This document shows, piece after piece, positions 51,957 through 60,021 of a DNA stretch of 64,000 nucleotides (position 1 is the stretch's first letter; the number at the start of each line of letters is the position of its first letter). The notes below the pieces were generated by a model. That model had not been told where the DNA came from, ran no database searches, and worked only from the letters and a program-made list of their open reading frames with translations. Origin of the DNA: an uncultured Acidobacteriota bacterium. Its GTDB lineage: Bacteria > Acidobacteriota > Blastocatellia > RBC074. A program made the position numbers and the translations under genes. The DNA is taken from the NCBI GenBank assembly GCA_902825875.1, contig CADECP010000007.1, positions 124,001-188,000 on the forward strand, in the 5' to 3' direction.

Positions 51957-52400
51957 ATGTATTCAGAATTGATGATTAAACCGATGCGCGAAGATTTGAC
52001 TCGAATCGGTTTTGAGGAAACTCGCACGGTGGAAGCAGTTGACGCGGCCATTCAAAACACGACCGGAACTGTCATGGTGGTAGTGAACTCCGTGTGTGGA
52101 TGCGCCGCCGGAAAAGCGCGTCCGGGAATTGCTCAAGCAATGCAGCATGGCGTGCAGCCGGACAAAAAGATCACGGTCTTTGCCGGAGCCGATGTTGATG
52201 CCACGGCGCGCGCTCGCGGCTATTTCACGGGCTATCCGCCGTCGTCGCCTTCCATAGGGCTGATGAAAGACGGCAAGCTTATTTACATGATGGAGCGATA
52301 CCAGATCGAAGGCCGCAGCGCCGAACAGATCGCCGCCGAGCTAACTTCGGCCTTCGACAAATTCTGCGCGCCGCTGCAACAAGCTGCCGCAGCCAATTGA
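51957..52400 (+). CDS. BrxA/BrxB-family bacilliredoxin
   Basis: The protein has 147 residues. The thioredoxin-like fold with the unusual CGC active site (C47-G-C49 in VVNSVCGCAAGKARPG) and the FTGYPPSSPSIGLMKDGKLIYMMERYQIEGRSAEQIA segment identify the YphP/YqiW family. In Bacillus these proteins remove bacillithiol from S-bacillithiolated proteins. Whether this host makes bacillithiol is not visible here. GAAGGAG precedes the ATG. Confidence 0.93.
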   Translation: MYSELMIKPMREDLTRIGFEETRTVEAVDAAIQNTTGTVMVVVNSVCGCAAGKARPGIAQAMQHGVQPDKKITVFAGADVDATARARGYFTGYPPSSPSIGLMKDGKLIYMMERYQIEGRSAEQIAAELTSAFDKFCAPLQQAAAAN

Positions 52401-52409
52401 AGTTTCAAC

Positions 52410-52447
52410 CGCAACGGCAAAGACGATTAACGGTCTTTGCCGTTGCG
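52410..52447 (+). terminator. Hairpin after the bacilliredoxin gene
   Basis: CGCAACGGCAAAGAC and GTCTTTGCCGTTGCG form a perfect 15-bp stem with an 8-base loop, starting 10 bases after the stop codon. It lacks a T tract, so it may be a protective 3' hairpin instead of an intrinsic terminator. Confidence 0.6.
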
Positions 52448-52539
52448 ACCAAGATCGTGAATACCTGTTGTCACTTTTATCGTTTCCTGGCCTTTATCTG
52501 TTTTTGTTTTTCAGCCGGTAAATTCGAATCTCCCCCAAT

Positions 52540-52650
52540 CGAATAACAACGGACAGCCCGTTGTGTCAGCCAATCAACCAACTGCTCAGGCCAGCAAAGG
52601 GCGGGACGGGTGCGAAGTAGCCTGAGTCACCTGGCGACAGGAGGCGCCAT
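52540..52650 (+). promoter_or_regulatory. Possible structured leader of the cytochrome c peroxidase gene
   Basis: The 5' region contains AACAACGG/CCGTTGT (about 52547-52565), then CTCAGGC...GCCTGAG enclosing GCAAAGGGCGGGACGG. After it comes CCTG-GCGA-CAGG with a GNRA-type loop, ending just before the start codon. The ordered stems suggest a regulatory RNA. I could not match it to a known riboswitch class; in particular I could not find the core of the c-di-GMP aptamers. Confidence 0.35.
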
Positions 52651-52656
52651 TCACGC

Positions 52657-54045
52657 ATGAAAACCCATTCAGGGCCTTACCTTCGGTCAAAATCAATCAG
52701 CGCCATGCTGGTTGTCGCCGCAATCACAGGCTGGATCGCATTGGAATTCGGCGATCCGGTTTCATCGCAAACTCCACAATCACAAAGCCAGTTGATCGCC
52801 AAAGGTCGAAACCTTTTTTTCAATGAAACTTTCAACGGCAATGGCCGCACTTGCGGCACGTGCCATCCGGCGGCAAACAACCTGACGATTGATCCGGCGT
52901 TCATCGCCAAACTGCCGCCGAACGATCCGCTCTTTGTCGCCGAGTTCGTTCCTGCATTGAAGGAAAATTTCGAAAAGCCGGAATTGATGCGTAAGTTCGG
53001 TTTGATTCTGGAAAACCTGGACGGCTTCGACGACTTGCCGAACAAATTCACCATGCGCGGAGTTCCGCACACGCTTGGCATGCGCGTGTCGGTCAACAGT
53101 CAGGCAGGGCCGCGCACAGGCTGGTCAGGCGACGGAGCGCCCGGCGACGGCTCGCTACGGTCGTTTGCCACTGGCGCTGTGATTCAGCACTTCACCAAGA
53201 CGCTGAATCGCGTAGCTGGTGTAGATTTTCGGCTGCCGACCGAAGAAGAACTCGACGCGATGGAAGCTTTCCAGCTTTCGTTGGGACGGCAGACGGAACT
53301 GAGCTTGCCCTTGCCGCTGAAAGGCGAGGTCATCAAACGCGGTCAGGAAATCTTCATGAGTAACTCGCTGGGCAAATGCAACATTTGCCACTTCAACGCC
53401 GGAGCCAATGCCAATCTGCCTGGCCCGCCGGTCGGCAATTTCAATTTCGACACAGGCGTCGAAAATTTGCCTGACCAGCCGGGGCGCCTGGTCAATCCCA
53501 ACATTCCGCGCGACGACGGTTTCGGCAGACCGGGCGATGGAACGTTCAACACGCCTTCGCTGGTCGAAGCCGCCGACACGAGCGCGTTTTTCCACAACAA
53601 CGCCGTCGAAACCATCGAAGGCGCGGTTGCTTTTTACAATGGCGATGCTTTCAAAAATTCGCCTTCGGGACAGTTTCTGGCCAGCCTTGATCCCAACCGC
53701 ATCGCCATCAAACTCGATGCGACGCAGGTTGTCGCCGTCGCTGCGTTTTTGCGGGCGATCAATTCGCTGGAAAACATTCGGCAGACAACCGAATTGCTGG
53801 AATTCGCCCTGAACAAAAACTCGCCCGACGGACGCAATCCGAACCAGTTGCTGGATCAAGCGATTCGGGAGGCCTTCGACAGTTTCCGCGTGTTGGAAGG
53901 CGGCGGATTACAACCGGCAGCCGTCACGCATCTGAAAGAAGCTCATCGGTTGGCGGAAAAAGCGCGCGGCAGTTGGCTTTCCAAAAAACGGCTGATGCGC
54001 GAAGCCATCGAAGCCCTGAAACGTGGGCGGGAACAACTGATCTGA
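52657..54045 (+). CDS. Di-haem cytochrome c peroxidase-like protein
   Basis: The protein has 462 residues. An N-terminal signal or anchor (about 13-32) is followed by two CxxCH haem c sites: CGTCH (66-70) and CNICH (about 240). Between them lie RGVPHTLGM and GWSGDGAPGDGSLRSFATGAVIQHF, and TPSLVEAADTSAFFHNN downstream. The fold is that of the MauG/CcpA group, acting in the periplasm to reduce peroxide or oxidise a partner. The C-terminal helix (about 400-462, DSFRVLEGGG, RLAEKARGSW) is an extra, charged segment not typical for CcpA. Confidence 0.9.
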   Translation: MKTHSGPYLRSKSISAMLVVAAITGWIALEFGDPVSSQTPQSQSQLIAKGRNLFFNETFNGNGRTCGTCHPAANNLTIDPAFIAKLPPNDPLFVAEFVPALKENFEKPELMRKFGLILENLDGFDDLPNKFTMRGVPHTLGMRVSVNSQAGPRTGWSGDGAPGDGSLRSFATGAVIQHFTKTLNRVAGVDFRLPTEEELDAMEAFQLSLGRQTELSLPLPLKGEVIKRGQEIFMSNSLGKCNICHFNAGANANLPGPPVGNFNFDTGVENLPDQPGRLVNPNIPRDDGFGRPGDGTFNTPSLVEAADTSAFFHNNAVETIEGAVAFYNGDAFKNSPSGQFLASLDPNRIAIKLDATQVVAVAAFLRAINSLENIRQTTELLEFALNKNSPDGRNPNQLLDQAIREAFDSFRVLEGGGLQPAAVTHLKEAHRLAEKARGSWLSKKRLMREAIEALKRGREQLI

Positions 54046-54061
54046 ACAAGGAGAAAGTTAT

Positions 54062-54451
54062 ATGCGAAAGATTTTGTCAGCGATTTTAGTGACAGCCGTT
54101 TGTTGTTCAGTCGTCTGGCTGGACGGCAAAGCTGTCGTTTACGGACAACAAACGACTGAACAGTTCATTCCGATGGGCAAATCTCCGGGCGTGTCCGGCA
54201 AATACGCCTGGATGGGCGAGATTGACCAGGTGGATGAACAGAACCGCACCGTCACCGTCAAAACGGATTCGGCCAGCAAGACCATCAAGCTGACCGATAA
54301 AACGCGAATCTGGCTCGACCGGTCGAAACAGCGAGCCAGCAGCACCAAAGCCGATTTTTCCGAGTTGAAGAAAGGCCGCAAGGTCGAGGTCAAATATGTG
54401 AAAGACCGCGAATCCGAAGCCGAATGGATCAAGATCGAAATCGCTCAGTAA
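54062..54451 (+). CDS. Small exported protein with an OB-like domain
   Basis: The protein has 129 residues. A signal peptide (about 1-29) precedes MGEIDQVDEQNRTVTVKTDSASKTIKLTDKTRIWLDRS and LKKGRKVEVKYVKDRESEAEWIKIEI, a beta-barrel pattern similar to DUF5666 or metal-binding CopQ-type domains. It starts 16 bases after the cytochrome gene, so it is probably co-transcribed. Exact function unknown. Confidence 0.7.
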   Translation: MRKILSAILVTAVCCSVVWLDGKAVVYGQQTTEQFIPMGKSPGVSGKYAWMGEIDQVDEQNRTVTVKTDSASKTIKLTDKTRIWLDRSKQRASSTKADFSELKKGRKVEVKYVKDRESEAEWIKIEIAQ

Positions 54452-54460
54452 AAAGGGTCA

Positions 54461-54534
54461 GTACCGCGACCGGTAGGAAGCGCCGTTTCCACAATTCGTC
54501 ACGTGTGAACACTCGCTCCATACCGGTCGCGGTG
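54461..54534. repeat. Inverted repeat, GTACCGCGACCGGTA family
   Basis: GTACCGCGACCGGTA (54461-54475) and TACCGGTCGCGGTG (54521-54534) form an inverted pair with a 45-base loop. Related sequence is found inside uvrA (45296-45361) and, degenerate, at 42031-42056. Confidence 0.8.
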
Positions 54535-54544
54535 AACAACTTGC

Positions 54545-55018
54545 TCAGCCCAGCCCGCGAATCGAGATCAGCATGTTTTTCAAACTGCTGGTCGCATCAA
54601 TCGCCGCCGTAGGTTCGTGGCCGCAGTGCATCATGCAATCCTGGCATTTTGAATTGCCGCTCCTGCGTCCGTACTTTTCCCAATCAGTTGTTTCCATGTA
54701 TTCGCGGAACGTCTGTGCGTAACCGTCGCTGAACATGTAGCAAGGTTTTTGCCAACCGAAGATGTTGTAATTCGGGCTGCCCCACGGAGTGCATTCGTAA
54801 TCAATCTCGCCCATCAAAAACTTCAGGTACAGCGGTGACTGATTGAAAACCCATCGCTTGCCGCGTTTGGTCGCAATCGGAGCCAGCACTTGCCGAAACA
54901 GTTCGATGGTTTTTTGCCGAGACAGAAAATGATCCTGGTCGGGAGCTTTTTCATAAGCGTAACCCGGCGCAATTGTCATCTTGTCGAAGAAGAGTGGCTC
55001 AATGTTGCGTGTTCTGAT
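54545..55018 (-). pseudogene. hpnH: 3' fragment of hpnH (hopanoid radical SAM protein)
   Basis: About 144 residues after the internal ATG match the C-terminal third of Hpn[67 protein letters not shown] and [12 protein letters not shown]. The open frame reaches to about 55018 where a stop (55019-55021) cuts it. The radical SAM CxxxCxxC domain is missing. HpnH normally adds adenosine to diploptene. The fragment cannot do that, so it is most likely decayed. A truncated but expressed protein is less likely. Confidence 0.85.
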
Positions 55019-55147
55019 TCAGCACAAGGCTCGGCGCAGTGACCAAAGCCGAAAAGAGTCGGTAGGGCAGGCAGGATTGGCAGAGGTGAACAAATTGTCA
55101 GCCTGATAGGAAAAAGCCTGGTGTGAGAGAACCGTTTACTGTTTCTA

Positions 55148-55501
55148 CTATCCTTCGCGTGAATGAATCAGCCGTCTAACACGATCCGAAAACAGAACAT
55201 CTATTTTTTGGGGTTCGATCACGGCGGTGACTTCGCCCACGCCGAATTTCGGATGCAGCATCGCCTGTCCTTTGCGATAAGTGCGAGTCCAATCGTAAGG
55301 GCGGCTTTCACCGGCAGGGGATCGTTTTTCGGTGATGGCTTTCAGGCTCTTGAACCTGCCGCTGGTTCCGCATTGCGGGCAATTAACTCGCGTCACCTGT
55401 CCTCGCTTGCCGACCGAAAGAACCACATGCCCTTTTTCTTCGCCGCAGACGGCGCATAGTTGTTCTACTCGATCACCGACCGCGAATTGATGTTTTTCCA
55501 T
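55148..55501 (-). CDS. Zinc-ribbon protein with a CarD/DUF3553-like barrel
   Basis: The protein has 117 residues. The first half has two CxxC pairs (CAVC at 16-19 and CPQC in VNCPQCGTSG), a zinc ribbon. The second half, YRKGQAMLHPKFGVGEVTAVIEPQKIDVLFSD, resembles the small beta-barrel of CarD/TRCF-interaction or DUF3553 domains. A role in nucleic-acid or RNA-polymerase binding is plausible; no function is known. A full CarD-family gene lies at 58081-58572. Confidence 0.65.
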   Translation of the reverse strand: MEKHQFAVGDRVEQLCAVCGEEKGHVVLSVGKRGQVTRVNCPQCGTSGRFKSLKAITEKRSPAGESRPYDWTRTYRKGQAMLHPKFGVGEVTAVIEPQKIDVLFSDRVRRLIHSREG

Positions 55502-55567
55502 GTTTTTCCTTTTCTTGATTGAAAGACGACATAGCTTTTTAGCGTATTCAGGAGCAGTCCATTGCCT

Positions 55568-55822
55568 TTATCCCAATTTTGCCGCTTCCATTTTTGCGAC
55601 TGGCTCAGTCAATGACAGCACTCGTTTGAGTTCTTTGCCTGCGAGGCCGAAATACATGGCCATCTGTTTTAGTTGTTCAGGCCCGGTGTAATCAGCCGGA
55701 GTCGCACAAAATCGTTCGATGCCGGGAGTAAAATCTACGCACCGCATTTTTTTTGGAATCGTATGGCCGTTTGCACAACTGGCGTTTGATTGCTGTAGCA
55801 CACAAAATTCACACAAAGTCAT
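55568..55822 (-). CDS. Small cysteine-rich protein of unknown function
   Basis: The protein has 84 residues with six cysteines: CEFC at the start, then SCANGHTIPKKMRCVDFTPGIERFC. The spacing suggests a metal site such as zinc or iron-sulfur. The C-terminal half is helical (EQLKQMAMYFGLAGKELKRVLSL). I do not recognise a family. It is oriented like the zinc-ribbon gene before it but separated by 66 bases. Confidence 0.65.
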   Translation of the reverse strand: MTLCEFCVLQQSNASCANGHTIPKKMRCVDFTPGIERFCATPADYTGPEQLKQMAMYFGLAGKELKRVLSLTEPVAKMEAAKLG

Positions 55823-55891
55823 GAACTTACCTCATCGCGGTGCAACTGGTTCCGCTTTGCATCTTTCGCGTCAAGCGGAAATTGCCTGAGC

Positions 55892-55936
55892 AAATAACAA
55901 GGCGCTCCCGGCCAAAGTGGATGGCCAGGAGCGCCA
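55892..55936 (-). terminator. Terminator of the RRM gene
   Basis: GGCGCTCCCGGCC (55892-55904) and GGCCAGGAGCGCC (55924-55936) pair with one mismatch. On the minus strand the stem is followed by TTGTTATTT. Confidence 0.75.
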
Positions 55937-55958
55937 AGCGTTTCAGAGAGATTCGAGC

Positions 55959-56258
55959 TTAATACCGCGAGCGGCCACCGCCGAAGCCGCGTCCCGAACC
56001 GCCGCTGTTTTCACGCGGCTTGGCTTCATTGACGGTCAGGCTGCGGCCTGCGACTTCAGTGCCGTTGAATTTGGAAATGGCGGCTTCGCCTTCTTCTCTG
56101 GACCCCATTTCCACAAACCCGAAACCCCTGGGACGACCGGTTTCACGATCCGTCACCAAAGAAATTGATTCGACAGTGCCGACCTGTGAAAAGAGTGATT
56201 GCAAATCTTCGTCGGTTGTCTGGAACGCGAGATTGCCAACGTATAGTTTCATAGACAT
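55959..56258 (-). CDS. RRM-type RNA-binding protein
   Basis: The protein has 99 residues. One RNA recognition motif has RNP2 LYVGNLAF and RNP1 GFGFVEM, and the Gly/Arg-rich tail is GSGRGFGGGRSRY. Bacterial RRM proteins of this kind (Rbp) are abundant and cold-induced in Cyanobacteria and many others. The gene has a 5' region of about 270 bases without other genes, as expected for a temperature- or structure-controlled leader. The ATG may be at 56258 or 56252. Confidence 0.95.
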   Translation of the reverse strand: MSMKLYVGNLAFQTTDEDLQSLFSQVGTVESISLVTDRETGRPRGFGFVEMGSREEGEAAISKFNGTEVAGRSLTVNEAKPRENSGGSGRGFGGGRSRY

Positions 56259-56530
56259 AAAAAGTTAGACCTTTTCCCCATAGGAGATATTGAGAGAAGC
56301 GTCGAATTGAAGTGGCTTCGGCGTACGGTTGCAACGAAGGCTCGGTTTCGAATGCCCTGTGGAGCAGCTTCTAAAGTTGTGATTTACCAGCTCCCGGACT
56401 TTATTTCTTGCGCTGTTACTGACATTGAAAAAGGGCAAAAGCGCCTTACCGTCGCGGTACGAGAGAAGGAGTGAACTGAAGGCAGAATGCTCCACATTCA
56501 GGTAAGTTGCAAGCAGGCCAAAGACCGTCG

Positions 56531-57556
56531 CTATTCGCCAACATCTTTGATTGGAGTTTTGATGTGGACGAACTGCGATTGGCTTTTTTCACGAATTTTG
56601 ACGACTGTTTCTCCGATTGTTTGCGACAACCCCAGCAACGACCTTAAAGGGATGACCCCCGCAAGTCTGTATTCGCCGACCGCTTTCAAGCCGGCGGAAG
56701 CGATGCAGCCGCACTGTGAACAGTCTGGGTTGCCGCCAAACTGACAAGGCGTGATTTTAGTTTTCAAGTCTGCCGTGTAATTTGCTGTGGTTCGAGAAAA
56801 GATGCACTCGTCAGGCGATTGAGGAGGGTTTCGGTATCCATCCAACACCGATTGCGGCAAATCGAGTTTCGGAAACCGGGCGCGAAGCGTGGCCAGTTCG
56901 GCCAGCAACGTTTCTCTCTGTTTCGGGCTTAGGCATTCTTCCGGCTGATCGCCTTTTTGCGGGGTAAAAATGCTGAACCACACTTTGCGGATTTCCGGCC
57001 TGGCAGACCAGAAGGCGAGGAATTCTTCGAGATAGCCGTTGCGAGCCAGCATCTGACTTGTGGCCGTGCAGTGGACGATTATTTTTTGGCCGACAATGTT
57101 GGCCAGAATTTTTTCGTAAGTTGCCGGTTTGCGGCGCGCGTCGTGTTCCGGTTGCAGTCCGTCAATCGAAACGACCACCGTCAGGTTTTTGATATTCGTC
57201 CAGCCCGCCGGAATCGGTCGAACGGCGCTGGTGACAAGCTGAACCTTGATGCCAAGCTCGCTCAGGCGCGGCAGCAGCACATCCAGTTCTCGAAATCGCA
57301 CCAGAGGTTCGCCGCCAACAATGGAAACGTGCAGCGGGCGGTGACTATGCACCAGGTTCATGACGTTTTCGATCAATGCTTCGCCTTTGTAATCGGCCAG
57401 CGACCGTAACGGCCCGGCCTCGCCAAGATGACCTTCTTCGTAAGCGTAACAACCCGGACAGCGAAGCGGGCATTCGCGGGTGATTTCAATTGATAGCGAT
57501 GGGCGGCGTCCGGACAGAATTCGTCCCCAGGCGCGGACGACATCGAATTTTTCCAT
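56531..57556 (-). CDS. Radical SAM protein with C-terminal cysteines
   Basis: The protein has 341 residues. The 4Fe-4S motif is CPLRCPGC (C29, C33, C36) after LSIEITREC. VSIVGGEPLVR, VVVSIDGL and EKILANI complete the SAM-binding barrel. The C-terminus holds further Cys (DEC, PCQFGGNPDCSQCGC), possibly an auxiliary cluster as in SPASM-type enzymes. Substrate unknown; there is no small precursor peptide or partner enzyme directly next to it, and the preceding hpnH fragment is separate. The start lies close to a SPRR-like MEKFDVVRAW. Confidence 0.88.
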   Translation of the reverse strand: MEKFDVVRAWGRILSGRRPSLSIEITRECPLRCPGCYAYEEGHLGEAGPLRSLADYKGEALIENVMNLVHSHRPLHVSIVGGEPLVRFRELDVLLPRLSELGIKVQLVTSAVRPIPAGWTNIKNLTVVVSIDGLQPEHDARRKPATYEKILANIVGQKIIVHCTATSQMLARNGYLEEFLAFWSARPEIRKVWFSIFTPQKGDQPEECLSPKQRETLLAELATLRARFPKLDLPQSVLDGYRNPPQSPDECIFSRTTANYTADLKTKITPCQFGGNPDCSQCGCIASAGLKAVGEYRLAGVIPLRSLLGLSQTIGETVVKIREKSQSQFVHIKTPIKDVGE

Positions 57557-57698
57557 GATTGAAATATCCTTTAAGCGGCTTGATAGCAGCGGGGTATGTT
57601 TGAGGGGAAAATAGTTTTGATGAAATATGCGGGTTGCACCCTAACACATTCGAGCAGAAAAGAGAGACTTCACGATCAACGACATTCGGCCTCATTGT

Positions 57699-57727
57699 TT
57701 GACTGCCTCACCTGCCGGGCGTATGGT
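57699..57727 (+). promoter_or_regulatory. Candidate promoter of the 55-residue ORF / CarD region
   Basis: TTGACT (57699-57704) and TATGGT (57722-57727) are 17 bases apart, about 95 bases before the small ORF. Confidence 0.45.
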
Positions 57728-57821
57728 GAATACGAACTGAGCTTGGCTCACTCTCTTCGTCAGCTCCTCTGGGATCATCCAGACTATCTGAACCGCACAG
57801 CTCACCTTCCAAGGAGCGGAT

Positions 57822-57989
57822 ATGTTTGTCCAAGATAACCTGCAAACTCTCAAAGAAGTTTTTGACACGAACTTTCCCAAAAACAAATTCTTTACGATGT
57901 TCATCGGCGCTGGCCTCGGTTTGCTGACGTTCATCAAAACCAGGTTTTATTCGAAGACGCTGCCACTCATCAGGCCGAATTTCGGCTGA
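57822..57989 (+). CDS. Small protein with a hydrophobic helix, 55 residues
   Basis: AAGGAG lies just upstream of the ATG at 57822. The peptide starts MFVQDNLQTLKEVFDTNFPK, then a hydrophobic stretch FFTMFIGAGLGLLTFI that is probably membrane-inserted, and a basic end. It is shorter than usual annotation limits but ribosome binding site and codon use are convincing. No family is recognised. A CarD-family gene follows. Confidence 0.65.
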   Translation: MFVQDNLQTLKEVFDTNFPKNKFFTMFIGAGLGLLTFIKTRFYSKTLPLIRPNFG

Positions 57990-58080
57990 AACCCAAATTG
58001 GCCATTACGAAAAGCCGGAAAGCTGACTTTAACGGCAAGGCTTTATGACATTCACAGCACTGGGTGAGGAGAAAACAGCG

Positions 58081-58572
58081 ATGCTCAACATCGGTTGCAA
58101 GGTAAATTATCCCAATCAGGGGCCTTGTCTGATTGATTCAGTTGTAAAAAAAGAAGTCGCTGGTAATTCCGTGAGTTTTTATTGTCTGGCGTTGTTGGAT
58201 GACAGCGGCGGCGAATTGTTCGTTCCGGTGGAAAAAGCCGAAGGCATAGGTTTACGGCCTTTGCTGAAAAAATCTGAAATTCCGCAACTACTCAGTCAAT
58301 TGGCGAAAGATAGTCAGGCAGCCAAAGACTGGAAGCAACGCTCGAAAGACAATATGAAATTGCTTGCGTCAGGATCGGCGTTTGATCTGGCGGCGGTTGT
58401 CGAATCGCTGACCAGATTGAACGAGCGCAAATTACTCTCTTTTCGTGAGAGCAGCCTGCTGGAAAAAGCGAAGCGGCTTTTGGTTTGTGAAGTGTCTGAA
58501 GTGCTGGGCGAAACAAAAATTGTAGTTGAAGAAAAAATTGACTGCGTGCTCAACGCACGAAAAGAAGAGTAA
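58081..58572 (+). CDS. CarD-family transcription regulator
   Basis: The protein has 163 residues from the ATG at 58081 (GAGGAG upstream; the longer frame to 58045 is unlikely). The N-terminal barrel CKVNYPNQGPCLIDSVVKKEVAGNSVSFYCLALLDDSGGELFVPVEKAEGIGLRPLL is the RNA-polymerase-interacting domain; the helical C-terminus (LERKLLSFRESSLLEKAKRLL) binds the upstream edge of the promoter bubble. CarD stabilises open complexes. Confidence 0.92.
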   Translation: MLNIGCKVNYPNQGPCLIDSVVKKEVAGNSVSFYCLALLDDSGGELFVPVEKAEGIGLRPLLKKSEIPQLLSQLAKDSQAAKDWKQRSKDNMKLLASGSAFDLAAVVESLTRLNERKLLSFRESSLLEKAKRLLVCEVSEVLGETKIVVEEKIDCVLNARKEE

Positions 58573-58608
58573 ATCTGTGTGGCTACTTGAAGCTCAAGAG
58601 AAACAAAG

Positions 58609-58806
58609 ATGGCCAAATTCGAAATATATCAAGATGGTTCAGGTGATTATCGGTGGCGATTTCAATCGAACAACGGAAAGATTCTGGCTGTTTCGGCTGA
58701 AGGGTATATCAATCGCGCGAACTGCGAGCACTCCATAATTTTGATCAAGCGGGAAACTTCGCAGGCTGCGATTACGGACAACAAACCCTTATCCGCCAAT
58801 CCGTAA
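58609..58806 (+). CDS. YegP-like DUF1508 protein
   Basis: The protein has 65 residues. Pattern MAKFEIYQDGSGDYRWRFQSNNGKILAVSAEGYINRANCEHSI is DUF1508; only one of the usual two tandem repeats is present. Its role is poorly known; some members are ribosome- or stress-associated. It follows CarD by 36 bases. Confidence 0.88.
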   Translation: MAKFEIYQDGSGDYRWRFQSNNGKILAVSAEGYINRANCEHSIILIKRETSQAAITDNKPLSANP

Positions 58807-58835
58807 GCAGATGATCCAACTCGGAAGGAAAAGAA

Positions 58836-59147
58836 ATGCTCGTTATTTTGGTGGACATTGACGAAGCCTTAACGCGACTTGCCGCTGGCGAAGCCCCTTA
58901 TGAGTACAAAACCGAAGACTCCAAACTTCGTATACTTGGGCCGGCCTGTGGGTTCGGGACTGACAGTCTTCGGATTTACCGGGAGCAGGGAAAGTACGCG
59001 GAAAACATTGCTGAAGCTCAAGGCCTGGCCAGCGCCAGGAGCCTGACCATTACAGGAGTCTGGTTTGTCAAACAGTCGCCAGAGCGCATGGCGACTCAGG
59101 CGGAACGCGACAAAGTGAATTCGATGGTGCAGAACGGTAAACAGTAA
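58836..59147 (+). CDS. Hypothetical protein, 103 residues
   Basis: The sequence begins MLVILVDIDEALTRLAAGEA and contains CGFGTDSLRIYREQGKY and SLTITGVWFVKQSPERMATQAERDKV. No transmembrane segment, no cofactor motif and no known family. It is in the same direction and close (29 bases) to the DUF1508 gene, and converges on the Uma2 gene with 12 bases between. Confidence 0.6.
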   Translation: MLVILVDIDEALTRLAAGEAPYEYKTEDSKLRILGPACGFGTDSLRIYREQGKYAENIAEAQGLASARSLTITGVWFVKQSPERMATQAERDKVNSMVQNGKQ

Positions 59148-59159
59148 AAGACGATTGGA

Positions 59160-59906
59160 TCATTGTTGCCGTAACCGTTCGAGTTCCGCACGCAGTTGGG
59201 CGACTTCGTCCTCGGCCTTTTGCCTGGCTTTCGCTTCCTGATCGGCGCGAGCGGCTTCCAGGTTAGCGCGCTCCTGGCCGGTTGAAATCATGTTTCCATC
59301 GGCATGGCACCAACGCAGCCAGCTATCCCCCAGACCTTCAAAGACGCCCTCCCACAACATCAAACTCAATCCAATGTTGGGTAGGTCGTAATCTCCGCGC
59401 AGACGATACCGTCCGGCAAATCCGGGTTCGTAAACTCGCAAAACATCCTGGCTGAGTTCCCTGAACGGGTCGAACACCACGTAATACTTCACGCCTATTC
59501 GAGCATAATCGCGCAGCTTGCTCCCCAGTTCGTTGCCCTCTTTGTTGGAAACGATTTCAACCACGACATCCGGCAATTTGCCAAATCGCCAGACGAAATA
59601 AGACCGAGTCGTTTGAGCGTGCCAGTCTTTACCAGGGTCAACATCCAGGCTAAGAAAAACGTCCGGAACCAGCGGAGGCCGGTCATAGGAATAAAAGACC
59701 CCGACATTGGCATCAGCCAAAAATGTTCGATGTTCGTCGGAATTTTCTTCGACAGGCGGAATCCATGAACTGTAAAGCGGTTCGACCAGCATTCGCTGTT
59801 GTTTGGCTGAGAATAAGTTGTCCACAGGCTCGTCATCCTCCGTTACAAGGTGTTTGACTCGTTCTTCCAACTCGAGATCAAGAACTGCCGCAGTCATATT
59901 TGCCAT
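59160..59906 (-). CDS. Uma2 family protein, copy 2
   Basis: The protein has 248 residues from the ATG at 59906, chosen for GAGGT upstream. Core: PLVPDVFLSLDV, GKLPDVVVEIVSNKEGNELGSKLRDYARIGVKYYVVFDP, with the conserved D and ExxSxKxxxxK-like catalytic surface. The tail (about 200-248) is a charged coiled coil (ANLEAARADQEAKARQKAEDEVAQLRAEL). Homologue of the gene at 18435. Function of the family is not known. Confidence 0.88.
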   Translation of the reverse strand: MANMTAAVLDLELEERVKHLVTEDDEPVDNLFSAKQQRMLVEPLYSSWIPPVEENSDEHRTFLADANVGVFYSYDRPPLVPDVFLSLDVDPGKDWHAQTTRSYFVWRFGKLPDVVVEIVSNKEGNELGSKLRDYARIGVKYYVVFDPFRELSQDVLRVYEPGFAGRYRLRGDYDLPNIGLSLMLWEGVFEGLGDSWLRWCHADGNMISTGQERANLEAARADQEAKARQKAEDEVAQLRAELERLRQQ

Positions 59907-59943
59907 TGGTATTACCTCGCTTTCGCTTTCCTTTCCGAAATAC

Positions 59944-59989
59944 AAAAGGTGAAAGAGTGTGGGCATTAAGTCTCACTCTTTCACCTTTT
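59944..59989 (-). terminator. Terminator of the M28 peptidase gene
   Basis: A perfect 16-bp stem (AAAAGGTGAAAGAGTG / CACTCTTTCACCTTTT) with a 14-base loop lies downstream of the peptidase gene on the minus strand, with T-rich sequence after it. It separates the gene from the Uma2 gene. Confidence 0.9.
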
Positions 59990-60021
59990 CGATGCAACTA
60001 CGTCGCCGAGTTTTCCAGCAA

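Noticed and set aside
52540..52650. c-di-GMP or cobalamin riboswitch upstream of the cytochrome gene
   Set aside because: I could not find the GGGCAAA/GCAAAGCC core or the cobalamin box in the right order; only general hairpins are visible, so it is reported as an unclassified leader.
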